64,000 nt of DNA from contig JAMOUX010000013.1 in the NCBI GenBank assembly GCA_027067855.1, positions 62,001 through 126,000 of the forward strand. The letters are read 5' to 3'. Source of the DNA: Candidatus Fermentibacteraceae bacterium. Lineage in GTDB: Bacteria; Fermentibacterota; Fermentibacteria; Fermentibacterales; JCC-6. Positions 47,779 through 56,370 of the stretch are shown here, piece after piece. Position 1 is the first letter of the stretch, and every line of letters starts with the position of its first letter. A program made the translations under genes and the position numbers. The notes beneath the pieces were generated by a model. The model was not told the DNA's origin. It ran no database searches and saw only the letters and a program-made list of their open reading frames with translations.

Positions 47779-48402
47779 ATGCGTATTCTTTGCAGGTTGC
47801 TTCCCATCCCGGTTTTGCTTCTTCTCCCCGGAGGGGCCGAAACTGACGATTTCGAGGTTTATCCTTTCGACGGGACAGGAGAGATCGCCCCGATGGACTT
47901 CGGAATAATGGGGGAAGGACTTGCCACCGTGGAAGACCTGGTAGCCTTTTTCCTGAGAAACAATCCCCGGGCGGACGAGGCCGAGGTCCGGGAGATGGCA
48001 TCCGACTATATCGAGGAATGCGTACTGGAAGGTGTGAACTGGGACGTCGCATTCGTTCAGATGTGTCTGGAAACAGGCTTTCTCAGGTTCGGAGGCCTGG
48101 TGACCGAGGATATGAACAATTTCTGCGGTCTTGGTTCTGTAAGCGCCCGTCAGACCGGACTTCGGTTTCCCGACCGGCGCACCGGCATAGCGGCTCATGT
48201 TCAGCACCTGAAGGCTTACGGTTCCACGGAGCCCCTGGTCGGTGTCCCGGTGGATCCTCGGTTCGATTATGTGCAGCCCAGGGGGAAGGCACCGACGGTC
48301 TCGGGACTCTCGGGCACCTGGGCGGCGGACCTGTCTTACGGCGAGAAACTCTCGGTTCTCCTTGACAGCTTGTACGGATCGATAGTTCCACGGTTGCCGT
48401 GA
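47779..48402 (+). CDS. Secreted glucosaminidase (FlgJ/Bax/GH73-like)
   Basis: 207 residues. A signal-peptide-like start (MRILCRLLPIPVLLLLPGGA) is followed by a glucosaminidase domain: YIEECVLEGVNWDVAFVQMC, LETGFLRFGG with likely catalytic E98, DMNNFCGLGSVSARQTGLRF, FPDRRTGIAAHVQHLKAYGS and a C-terminal GTWAADLSYGEKLSVLLDSL. Enzymes of this family cleave peptidoglycan glycan strands. No ribosome site lies upstream; the promoter position suggests a leaderless message. It stands alone between the tRNA terminator and the sensor kinase region. Confidence 0.82.
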   Translation: MRILCRLLPIPVLLLLPGGAETDDFEVYPFDGTGEIAPMDFGIMGEGLATVEDLVAFFLRNNPRADEAEVREMASDYIEECVLEGVNWDVAFVQMCLETGFLRFGGLVTEDMNNFCGLGSVSARQTGLRFPDRRTGIAAHVQHLKAYGSTEPLVGVPVDPRFDYVQPRGKAPTVSGLSGTWAADLSYGEKLSVLLDSLYGSIVPRLP

Positions 48403-48445
48403 AATCTGAGTTGTCCCTTCCGATCCACGGCCCGATATTTGAGCT

Positions 48446-48769
48446 ATGAAACGAGAATGTACGCGGGGGAATGAGGACGGTCATCATTCCGGAGTACCGG
48501 TATACGTAATCCTTGGTCCCCTTTTCGTTATTGCGGTGTTTTTCCTGATGAACGGTTATCTCGGAAGCGGGAGGCCTGCCCGCATATGCCGTTTCAGCCG
48601 ACCGGAGATTTATGCCGCATCGGTCATCACGCGGTCGCAATTCCGTTTCGGCCTGATGCGCAGTACTCCTGGGGTGCCGAGCGGGATTCCCGAAGTGTTG
48701 AAGTCGGACGGGAACGTACCTCGCCTCGTGGAGGTACGCGCCGTGCTCATGGAGAAGAGGACGATGTGA
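48446..48769 (+). CDS. Doubtful small membrane protein
   Basis: A possible 107-residue protein with one clear hydrophobic helix (VYVILGPLFVIAVFFLMNGY, about residues 19-38) and a basic remainder without recognised features. No good ribosome site is seen before the ATG, and codon choice (CGA, CGG, ACG, CCG) is unlike neighbouring genes. It fills most of the 497-base gap between the glucosaminidase and the sensor kinase. It may be real, a decayed gene, or chance. Confidence 0.3.
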   Translation: MKRECTRGNEDGHHSGVPVYVILGPLFVIAVFFLMNGYLGSGRPARICRFSRPEIYAASVITRSQFRFGLMRSTPGVPSGIPEVLKSDGNVPRLVEVRAVLMEKRTM

Positions 48770-48899
48770 TGTGGAACGGAAGAATAAAGAACGCGAGCCC
48801 CCGGATTACCCGTTCCCCATGGGTTTGTCGGTTTCTCTCTTTGCGGATTCTCCGGCTCGGGCAACCCACTTCGTGATCATGGAAAGGGATGTGTCCGAC

Positions 48900-51596
48900 A
48901 TGGCGGAGGAAGCGACGATCCTGGCGGTGGATGACGAATACGTGGTGGTGACGGCGGTGGTGGAAATGCTCAGGGAGCTCGGATACGAGGCCGAAGCGGC
49001 TCCGGACGGACGCAGTGCTCTGGAACTGTTTTCCGGAAATCCCGGGAAGTTCGATGCGGTGATCCTGGATCTCTCCATGCCGGGAATGGATGGCATGGAG
49101 ACCTTTCGGAGGTTGCGGGAGATTGATCCGGAGATCAGGGTCGTATTGTCCACCGGGTACGGCAGGAACGGGCGAGTGCAGGAACTTCTGGACATGGGGG
49201 TGGATGGATTCCTGCGGAAGCCTTTCAGTCTCGGGGAACTGGCGGAGGTACTGGAGTCCGTGCTCGGTGCAGACCCGTCCGCTTCCTTCGACGAGGAGAA
49301 GGGAATGATAACCATGGAAAGGACGGAGGGCGGACCGGATGCCGAAAAGCTGTGCAACATACTGGACAGCATCGACGAAGAGATATACGTAACTGATCCC
49401 GACAGTTACGACCTGCTGTACATGAACAACCCGGCGGTCCGGATATGGGGAGATAGGGTGGGAGAGAAATGCTACCGGGTTTTCCGCCGCAGGAGCGCCC
49501 CGTGTCCGTTCTGCACCAACCCGCTCATCTTCGGCGATGATCCGAAGCCTTTTCATCCCTGGACCTTCCAGAACCCGGTGAACGGCAAGTGGTACAGGAC
49601 TACCGGCAAGGCCGTCGAATGGTCCGGGAATAAGATGGTCAGGCTGGATGTTGCCGTGGAAATCACGGACAAGGTTTTAACGGAGAAAGCCCTGAGAGAC
49701 AGCGAGGAGAGGTACCGGGTACTGGTGGAATCCTCTCTAGATGCGATTTTCCTGGAGACCCCGGACGGAAAAATACTGGAGTGCAACACCGCCGCCTGCG
49801 AGATGCTGGGTTATTCCAAGGAGGAACTCGTGGGAATGAGAGTGTCCGACCTGCTTCCCGCGGAAGACCGGACGATATTACCCGGGATACTCGAAGACCT
49901 GAAAATCAAGGGAAAATCCTTCGTGGAAAGTACGAATATCCGGAAGGACGGAACCACCATACCCGTGGAGTCCTGGTCCAGATTGATAGATACCCCGTTG
50001 GGCAAGCGGGTAGTAGTGTACGTCAGGGACGTGACCGAGCGCAAGAAGGCGAAGGAGGAACTTGCAAGGAGCGAGAAGAGATTCCGGTCCTTTATGGATC
50101 AGCTTCCGGCCGCCGCATTTCTCAAGGATGCCGGAAGAAGGTACATGTACGTGAATTCCTTCATGAGGGAAGTTTTAGGGGCGACGGATCATTGGCTGGG
50201 GAAAACCGTGTCGGAACTCTTCGATGAGAAAATATCTCCCTTTCTGACCGAAGATGACGTGAATGCTTTGCGGGAGGGGTACAGCCGGGCGATCCGGAAA
50301 CTCGTGGACGTTTCGGGGAATGAAAGATATTTCGAGATTCACAAATTCAGAATATCCGGCGGCGGCGAGGAAGTGATGCTTGGCGGTGTGGCCCTGGACG
50401 TGACGGAAAGGAAACGAGCCGAAGAGAAGAAGCGAAATCTCGAAGCACAGATGCGTCACACTCAGAAACTGGAGAGCCTGGGAGTCCTGGCTGGAGGCAT
50501 AGCCCACGATTTCAACAATATATTGATGGCCATCCTCGGGTACGCGGACCTGGCGCTCATGGATATACGGCCCGGCAGCCCCGCCAGGATTTCAATAGAG
50601 GAGATGAAGAAGGCCGCCTGCAACGCCGCCGACCTCACCAGGCAGATGTTGGCTTATTCGGGCAAGGGCAGTTTCCAGGTCATGAGATTGAACCTCAATG
50701 ACATAATCAGGGAGATGACTCACCTCCTCAAGATATCCATTTCCAAAAAGGCGGTGATAAAGTATGACCTCCTGGAAGACCTGCCGACCATAGAGGCCGA
50801 CCCTTCCCAGATGAAGCAAGTGATAATGAACCTTATTACCAACGCTTCTGATGCGATGGACAGGACCAGCGGGGTGATCACCATAACCACCAATGTCATG
50901 TGTTGTACCGCAGAGTACCTTAGAACCGCTTACACCGCCAGCGAGCTTCGTGAGGGGAATTACGTCTATCTCGAGGTATCCGACACCGGGTGCGGCATGG
51001 ACGAGGAAACCCTGAAAAGACTTTTCGATCCGTTCTTCTCCACGAAGTCTACGGGAAGGGGACTGGGATTGTCCGCGGTCATGGGCATCATCCGCGGTCA
51101 CGGCGGAGGGATAAAGGTGTACTCGGAGAAAGGCAAGGGATCCTCTTTCAAGATACTACTTCCGGCGGTGGAGGGTGAACCTCAGCAGGTACGTGCGGAA
51201 GAGCCGGCCTCCATCGACGGAACGGACTCGGGGACGATACTGGTGGTGGACGACGAGCCTTCGGTCAGGAACATCACCGCTGCGATGCTGCGGCGGAAGG
51301 GTTACAAGGTGATTCCGGCAAGTGACGGCAGGGAGGCCCTGGAGATATTCAGGGAGAGACACGGAGAAATAGACTGCGTAATACTGGATCTCACTATGCC
51401 CCACGTGGACGGCGAAGAAACGTTCAGGGAGATGAGACGCATGGACGGGAACGTGAAAGTCGTCATGACCAGCGGATATAACAAACAGGATGTTACCCGT
51501 AAGTTCGTGGGCAGGGGACTCGCCGGGTTCATACAGAAACCTTTCAGGTTAAACGAACTGCACGCCAAGATCCGGGAAGTTCTCGGAGAGCGGTGA
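48900..51596 (+). CDS. Hybrid histidine kinase with receivers at both ends and three PAS domains
   Basis: 898 residues, no membrane segments. Order: receiver 1 (about 5-120; D57 in AVILDLSMPG), PAS1 (about 149-260) with a CPFC pair (C202, C205), PAS2 (268-385), PAS3 (394-510), HisKA with H536 in GGIAHDFNN, ATPase domain (about 630-750; DTGCGMD and STGRGLGLSAV), and receiver 2 (about 775-895; D830 in VILDLTMPH). It is a cytosolic sensor; the CPFC pair in PAS1 may bind metal or sense redox. There is no DNA-binding output, so another protein must carry the signal. The start is uncertain: GTG 48771 and ATG 48879 are in frame, but the added residues look non-coding. Confidence 0.88.
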   Translation: MAEEATILAVDDEYVVVTAVVEMLRELGYEAEAAPDGRSALELFSGNPGKFDAVILDLSMPGMDGMETFRRLREIDPEIRVVLSTGYGRNGRVQELLDMGVDGFLRKPFSLGELAEVLESVLGADPSASFDEEKGMITMERTEGGPDAEKLCNILDSIDEEIYVTDPDSYDLLYMNNPAVRIWGDRVGEKCYRVFRRRSAPCPFCTNPLIFGDDPKPFHPWTFQNPVNGKWYRTTGKAVEWSGNKMVRLDVAVEITDKVLTEKALRDSEERYRVLVESSLDAIFLETPDGKILECNTAACEMLGYSKEELVGMRVSDLLPAEDRTILPGILEDLKIKGKSFVESTNIRKDGTTIPVESWSRLIDTPLGKRVVVYVRDVTERKKAKEELARSEKRFRSFMDQLPAAAFLKDAGRRYMYVNSFMREVLGATDHWLGKTVSELFDEKISPFLTEDDVNALREGYSRAIRKLVDVSGNERYFEIHKFRISGGGEEVMLGGVALDVTERKRAEEKKRNLEAQMRHTQKLESLGVLAGGIAHDFNNILMAILGYADLALMDIRPGSPARISIEEMKKAACNAADLTRQMLAYSGKGSFQVMRLNLNDIIREMTHLLKISISKKAVIKYDLLEDLPTIEADPSQMKQVIMNLITNASDAMDRTSGVITITTNVMCCTAEYLRTAYTASELREGNYVYLEVSDTGCGMDEETLKRLFDPFFSTKSTGRGLGLSAVMGIIRGHGGGIKVYSEKGKGSSFKILLPAVEGEPQQVRAEEPASIDGTDSGTILVVDDEPSVRNITAAMLRRKGYKVIPASDGREALEIFRERHGEIDCVILDLTMPHVDGEETFREMRRMDGNVKVVMTSGYNKQDVTRKFVGRGLAGFIQKPFRLNELHAKIREVLGER

Positions 51597-51618
51597 TCCG
51601 GGTCGTGGGTGTGGTACC

Positions 51619-52860
51619 ATGAGAGGAAAGATTGTTTACGTACTGGGATTCCTTCCCACTTACGTGTTGGCCGAGATACTGGAACTGGCTTCCCGGGGGT
51701 TGAGGATTCATGTGTTCCTGCCGGACTCGGAGAGCATTTCCTCCCATTGGCTGGAAATGGTGGATACCTGCGGACTGCCTGAAAATGTTATCGTGGAGAA
51801 AAGTATACCCGTCGAATTGTTCAGGTGCCCGATCCGGAAACTGTTGCCCTCGGCTGCGAGAATGTGCGCTCCGCTATTTCTGCGAAACCCCGTGAGGTTC
51901 ATAAGGAACCTGATGTCAGCCCTTCGGATGAGATCGTTCAGGTTTTTCGTGGTGGGATCGTTCCTGGCCGGAAGGATGACGGAGTACCCGGCATTATTCC
52001 ATTCCCATTTTGCCCGCACGGTGGCGTTTTCGGCTATGTGGGCGGCGAAGCTGCTGGGACGCCCGTTCACCGTTACCACTCACGCCGTGGACATATTCCT
52101 GCCACGCAGGGAACGCTTGGTTAAGCGCCTTCTCGAGAGGGCGGACGGCATATTCACCATTTCCGGTTTCAACGAGGATTACATGTACCGTCGTTTCGGC
52201 GAATCCCTTCGGGGAAAAGTGCGGATGATCCACCTGGGTATCGACCACGATTCCCTCCCGGAGCGGAATCCGACGGGCGGCGTTCCTCTCGTCATTTGTA
52301 CGGCCAGCGGCCTGGGGGAGAAGAAAGGTGTGCCGGTGCTCCTCGAGGCTTGCGGAATACTCAAGACCAGAGGAATTCGTTTCCGGTGCCGTGTGATAGG
52401 GGCCGACGCCGGGGGATTTCTGCTGGAAAAGTACAGGAGGGAAGTCCGTGAAGCGGGTCTGGCCGATGTCGTGGAATTCACCGGAGCCATGAAATCCGGT
52501 GACGTTCTGCGCGAAGTCGCTTCTGCTTCGGTCTTCGTGCTTCCGTCGATGGTTTCCGCCGCCGGAGATATGGACGGTATACCCGTAGCGCTGATGGAAT
52601 CCATGGCCATGGGGATTCCCACCGTTTCCACCCGTTTGTCCGGAATACCGGAGTTGGTGGATGACGGAAAGAACGGACTCCTGGTTACTCCGGGAGATTC
52701 GGAAGAACTGGCTGATGCACTGGAGCGCATGCTTACGGATGCGGATTTCGCCAGGGTTATGGGAGCGGCGGGGGCAGTGAAGGCCGGGCGTGAATTCGAG
52801 GTTTCCGGTTACGTATCCGGACTTCTTGACCATTGGTCCCGCTTGGCCTGCAGAGAATGA
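51619..52860 (+). CDS. Glycosyltransferase, GT4 family
   Basis: 413 residues, GT-B fold. HSHFARTVAFSAMWAAKLLG and FTVTTHAVDIF form the N-terminal half; the C-terminal half has SGLGEKKGVPVLLEACGIL, the DGIPVALMESMAMGIPTVST segment with the E-containing motif, and GIPELVDDGKNGLLVTPGD. Similar to EpsF/WcaL-type polysaccharide glycosyltransferases. Its stop overlaps the flippase start as ATGA, so the two are coupled, and together they suggest a lipid-linked oligosaccharide pathway. Confidence 0.88.
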   Translation: MRGKIVYVLGFLPTYVLAEILELASRGLRIHVFLPDSESISSHWLEMVDTCGLPENVIVEKSIPVELFRCPIRKLLPSAARMCAPLFLRNPVRFIRNLMSALRMRSFRFFVVGSFLAGRMTEYPALFHSHFARTVAFSAMWAAKLLGRPFTVTTHAVDIFLPRRERLVKRLLERADGIFTISGFNEDYMYRRFGESLRGKVRMIHLGIDHDSLPERNPTGGVPLVICTASGLGEKKGVPVLLEACGILKTRGIRFRCRVIGADAGGFLLEKYRREVREAGLADVVEFTGAMKSGDVLREVASASVFVLPSMVSAAGDMDGIPVALMESMAMGIPTVSTRLSGIPELVDDGKNGLLVTPGDSEELADALERMLTDADFARVMGAAGAVKAGREFEVSGYVSGLLDHWSRLACRE

Positions 52861-54140
52861 AGCTTTCCGCGCCCGCCGGACTTTACGAACTCAGGCACAG
52901 AATAGTGTCCGTGGGACTTCCCGCTCTGGTCAGTCGGGGCAGTATGGTCGCGTGGGGAATCCTGACCATACTTATCATCAGGAAACTCCCGGAGGAGGCG
53001 TATGCCGTATACGCCGTGGCCAGGAGCCTGGAAATGTTCGGTGTTCTTCTAGGCGGAGGATTCGTGCACCAGGCCGTAATGAAATTGGTGGCCGAGGGTG
53101 ATACGGAGCGAGAACGCCGTTTGGCCAACGCCGGGGTGCTGGTAGCCTTGGCCTTCGCCGCAATTTCGGCCTTTGCCCTGATCGCGGGAGAGGATTTACT
53201 GCGTTCCTTTTACGGTGCCCTGGACCTGGGGGGCATTCCGGCTTTGCTGGCCGGGGTCGTGGTGACCGGAACTCTGAGCGGTCTGCCCAGGAGCCTTCTC
53301 CTTGCAAAGCATAGAACGAAACACGTGATGCTTTCCGATCTCCTTCAATTTGCGGTGAAGGGTGGTGTGGTAGGCATTCTCCTGTTTTCCGGAGCGCTGA
53401 ATTCGGCTCACCAGATTTTCATCGCCACCATAGCGGCCAATCTCGCGGCCTGCATCGTGAGTTTATGGCTGGCCAGGGATCTCTTCTCGCCCCGGGTGGG
53501 GACGGGTACCGGCGAAATCGGTACGGTGATGGGATTTGCTGTTGTCACCCTGGGTACGTCTCTTGCGAACTTCGTTTACTCGAGAACCGATATTCTCATG
53601 CTTGGGAAGCTGAAGCCGGATGACGTGGCCGCTTACGGTGCATCGAGAACGCTTGCCGGCATGGTGCTGCCCGTAGTGGCCGCGGCCAACATGGTTCTGC
53701 TGCCGCTGGTGTCCAGAATGTGGAAGCAGGGCCGCAGGAGGGAGGTTCTGTCCAGGATCTGGGGCAGCGTTTTCCTGGCCGAGGTACTCATGGCCCCTGT
53801 GGTTTTCGCTTACGTGGTTTTTCCCGGAAGAATCATGAACCTGGTCTATGGGGGAAAGTATACGGAGGCCTGGCCGGTGATGATGGTGTTGGGTGGATTA
53901 TCCGTAGTAAGACCTCTGGGCAGCTTCTTCTCTACGGCCTCGGCGGCCGTGGGGAAACCCCAGTATTCTCTGTACAGCGTACTCATTTCCTCCATTTTCA
54001 ACGTTGCTCTCAACATCGTCCTGATTCCGGCGCTGGGAGGGCTTGGGGCGGCGCTGGCCACGGCTGCGGCGGTGGTGACCGGAACGGTCTGGGTGGTATG
54101 GGCGTCTATTCGTTACATGAGTTCGGAAGCGGAAGGATAG
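52857..54140 (+). CDS. Polysaccharide flippase (Wzx/RfbX-like, MOP superfamily)
   Basis: 427 residues with about twelve to fourteen membrane segments. The start (RHRIVSVGLPALVSRGSMVA) and the regular pairs of helices with polar loops fit the MOP superfamily members that flip lipid-linked oligosaccharides across the inner membrane. The segment SLANFVYSRTDILMLGKLKP is typical of this group. Translation is coupled to the glycosyltransferase just upstream. MurJ is a relative, but the pairing favours an exopolysaccharide or O-antigen role. Confidence 0.82.
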   Translation: MKLSAPAGLYELRHRIVSVGLPALVSRGSMVAWGILTILIIRKLPEEAYAVYAVARSLEMFGVLLGGGFVHQAVMKLVAEGDTERERRLANAGVLVALAFAAISAFALIAGEDLLRSFYGALDLGGIPALLAGVVVTGTLSGLPRSLLLAKHRTKHVMLSDLLQFAVKGGVVGILLFSGALNSAHQIFIATIAANLAACIVSLWLARDLFSPRVGTGTGEIGTVMGFAVVTLGTSLANFVYSRTDILMLGKLKPDDVAAYGASRTLAGMVLPVVAAANMVLLPLVSRMWKQGRRREVLSRIWGSVFLAEVLMAPVVFAYVVFPGRIMNLVYGGKYTEAWPVMMVLGGLSVVRPLGSFFSTASAAVGKPQYSLYSVLISSIFNVALNIVLIPALGGLGAALATAAAVVTGTVWVVWASIRYMSSEAEG

Positions 54141-54214
54141 GAAAGCCGGCGGGAACAGAATCTTCTTTCTGCGTGTATATCCTTTTGAATATGAAGACGT
54201 GGTGAAAGGGAAGC

Positions 54215-54582
54215 ATGATTATCGGGGTTGTTCCCGGCGATACGGCTCGGGAGCATGATAGCCGGGCAACGGCTTGCGGAGGGATCGTTTCCGTTTCGGG
54301 GCGACCGGGGCTCGAAAAGGGCTTGGAAACGCAGGTCGGAAGGATGCCCGTAAACGTTTGTAGGATCTTGAGAGAGTTGCGGGCGGGAGCCCCGGCAGCA
54401 TGATCGTGGTGAACCTGTATATTATCGAAGTGTCGGGATTTCGCCGAATGGAAGATGCCTGTTCCTTCGTGTCGGACAAGCATCGTTCCGCCGGGGTTGT
54501 AGTGGATGATTCTGTCCTTACCCGTGGAGCCGCAATGGAGTTCGGGACTTCGGCGTGCATAAAGGAGGACGGCAAGTGGTAG
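54215..54582 (+). other. Two doubtful overlapping small reading frames before tolQ
   Basis: The 435-base gap after the flippase (54141-54575) has two frames joined by an ATGA overlap: 54215-54403 (62 codons, AAAGGGAAG upstream) and 54400-54582 (60 codons, overlapping tolQ). Neither product resembles anything I know, and the tail of the second is simply the tolQ ribosome site read in frame. No clear promoter for the tol genes is visible, though one should be in this gap or further upstream. They may be small genes, decayed sequence or chance. Confidence 0.25.
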
Positions 54583-55244
54583 GTCAGGTTTTTGCGATAG
54601 TGGCCGGTTCGGACCCGGTCACGAAATTTATCCTGGTGGCCATCGCCCTGCTGTCCATAGGATCCTGGGCCGTGGCCGTGTCCAAAATAAGGGAGTTCAG
54701 GACTATACTCAACTCATCGAAGATTTTCATGGACGCGCTTCGCACTACGGGTCGTCCCCCGGGAGGCGATTTCTGGAACAGGAACGACGAAATAGGTCCC
54801 CTGGCCAGGATGTACGCCGAGGCCGGCAGGTTCTTGCAGCGAAGGAGGGAGAGGGGAGTGACCGCCCCGCTAACGCCGGAAGAAGTAAGCAGCCTGACCA
54901 GCGCTCTGGAGAGGGAAGCCGGGGAGGATCTGGCCCGGAGGGAAAGGAACATCGGTTTCCTGGCGACGGTCACCAGCGTTTCTCCGCTGTTGGGACTGCT
55001 GGGCACGGTATGGGGTATTCTTACCAGTTTCATCGGTATGAAGGAGATGGGAGTGGCTGATTTGAGCGCTGTGGGAGCCGGAATAGCAGCCGCCCTGACC
55101 ACGACGGTGGCGGGGTTGCTCGCGGCGATCCCGGCCAACGTCTTCCACAATTTCGTGGTGGGTAAGATAAATTTCCTGGCCGGTGACATGGACAGGTTCC
55201 TGTCCGAACTCGTGGATGTTTGCAGAAGGGGAAGCCTGGAATGA
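54576..55244 (+). CDS. tolQ: TolQ/ExbB-family proton channel subunit
   Basis: 222 residues, three membrane segments: one near the N-terminus (about 16-33) and a pair at about 125-190. The cytoplasmic part between them and the motif LGLLGTVWGILTSF with the helix GAGIAAALTTTVAGLLAAIP are the family signature. With TolR it forms a proton-driven motor that energises the envelope Tol-Pal system. The GTG at 54576 has AAAGGAGG seven bases upstream, the strongest ribosome site in the region. Confidence 0.92.
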   Translation: MVGQVFAIVAGSDPVTKFILVAIALLSIGSWAVAVSKIREFRTILNSSKIFMDALRTTGRPPGGDFWNRNDEIGPLARMYAEAGRFLQRRRERGVTAPLTPEEVSSLTSALEREAGEDLARRERNIGFLATVTSVSPLLGLLGTVWGILTSFIGMKEMGVADLSAVGAGIAAALTTTVAGLLAAIPANVFHNFVVGKINFLAGDMDRFLSELVDVCRRGSLE

Positions 55245-55663
55245 TAAAAACCAGGTACCAGCGCTTTTCCGGGATAAACATGACCAATCTTGTGGACGTG
55301 ACCCTGGTTCTTCTCGTGATATTCATGTTGACTTCCCCGGTCATGCAGAGAAGTACCGACGTTACTCCTCCCTCTTCCGACGGGGGCAGGGTGGTGAACA
55401 GGCTGGATCCCGACAAGACCCTGGTCCTGGAAATCGACGCCTACGGTAACCTTTCCATCGCCGGGGAGCCGGTGAGCATGGAAGATCTGGGCCCGATAGC
55501 GGAGGCTGCATACGGAGCCGGGAGGAAGGAAGCCTACGTGAGAGCGGACAGGGACGTCAGGTACGAAGTGGTAGCCGATGCGTTGACGAAGCTTGGAAGC
55601 GGCGGATACCTTAATGTCGGACTCATCCGGGAGAGCGGCGGCGGTGACCGGGAGACCCGGTGA
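55241..55663 (+). CDS. tolR: TolR/ExbD-family protein
   Basis: 140 residues. The single membrane helix contains the proton-path Asp (D19 in NMTNLVDVTLVLLVIFML), and the periplasmic domain follows (DKTLVLEIDAYGNLSIAGEP to LTKLGSGGYLNVGLI). Partner of TolQ. Starts in an ATGA overlap with tolQ and overlaps the next gene. Confidence 0.93.
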   Translation: MIKTRYQRFSGINMTNLVDVTLVLLVIFMLTSPVMQRSTDVTPPSSDGGRVVNRLDPDKTLVLEIDAYGNLSIAGEPVSMEDLGPIAEAAYGAGRKEAYVRADRDVRYEVVADALTKLGSGGYLNVGLIRESGGGDRETR

Positions 55664-56366
55664 CGGCGGCCGTTTACCGGGGAAGCTGGATTTCCTGGTT
55701 TCGGCTGTGGTGCACGTCTTGGTCCTTATCCTGGGAATATTCGCTTTCTCTACCGGCGCCGATCTTCCCCTGACCGGAGGAGATGAAGCCATATCGGTAC
55801 GCATGGTGACGCTGAAGGCCGGTACGGAACCTGAAGTTTCTACCGATGAACGGGACCGGCTTCCCGAGGAAGCGTCTCCGTCCGTCCTTCCCGAGGAGAT
55901 CGTACGGAAGGATGAACCACCTGCGGAACCTCTCCGGGAACCACTTCCTCCCGAGGAACGTGAGGAAGTGCGTCGGGATGTGCCGGATGAACCGGTGGAG
56001 TCTTCCGATCCGGTGGAAGCCGATCCTGTGGAGACGGAACCGCCTCCGGCGGACGATTTCGCGGCGGTGGGTGCCGCGGGTGATGCCGGTGCCGGGGCGC
56101 CGGGACCGGGAACCTACGAGGCGAGAGTATTCAACTCCGTAAGAAGGGAGTATAGGACTTCGGTTACGCCCGTTCGATCGTACAGGGTGGTGTTGACGGT
56201 GTTTCCCGACGGCGAAACCCGGGTGGAGGTGGTGAGGAAAAGCGGTACGCCGGCTTTCGACAGGGCGGTGGAGCACGCCCTGGGATCGGCCAAAATACCT
56301 CCGATGCCACCGGGAAGGAGCGCCCCTGCGGTGATCAATATAGAATTTTTCGGACCGGGGGAATGA
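55644..56366 (+). CDS. TonB/TolA-like energy-transducing protein
   Basis: 240 residues. One N-terminal membrane helix (FLVSAVVHVLVLILGIFAF), a long Pro/Glu-rich periplasmic spacer (about 60-150), and a C-terminal TonB-like domain (VRREYRTSVTPVRSYRVVLT, TRVEVVRKSGTPAFDRAVEH). Position between tolR and tolB argues for the TolA role; the C-terminal domain looks more like TonB. I use the GTG at 55644, with GGGAGA six bases upstream. Confidence 0.85.
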   Translation: MTGRPGDGGRLPGKLDFLVSAVVHVLVLILGIFAFSTGADLPLTGGDEAISVRMVTLKAGTEPEVSTDERDRLPEEASPSVLPEEIVRKDEPPAEPLREPLPPEEREEVRRDVPDEPVESSDPVEADPVETEPPPADDFAAVGAAGDAGAGAPGPGTYEARVFNSVRREYRTSVTPVRSYRVVLTVFPDGETRVEVVRKSGTPAFDRAVEHALGSAKIPPMPPGRSAPAVINIEFFGPGE

Positions 56367-56370
56367 TGGT

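Noticed and set aside
48586-48876. A 96-codon plus frame before the sensor kinase
   Set aside because: It overlaps two other frames, is Arg-rich with no ribosome site, and has no recognised feature.
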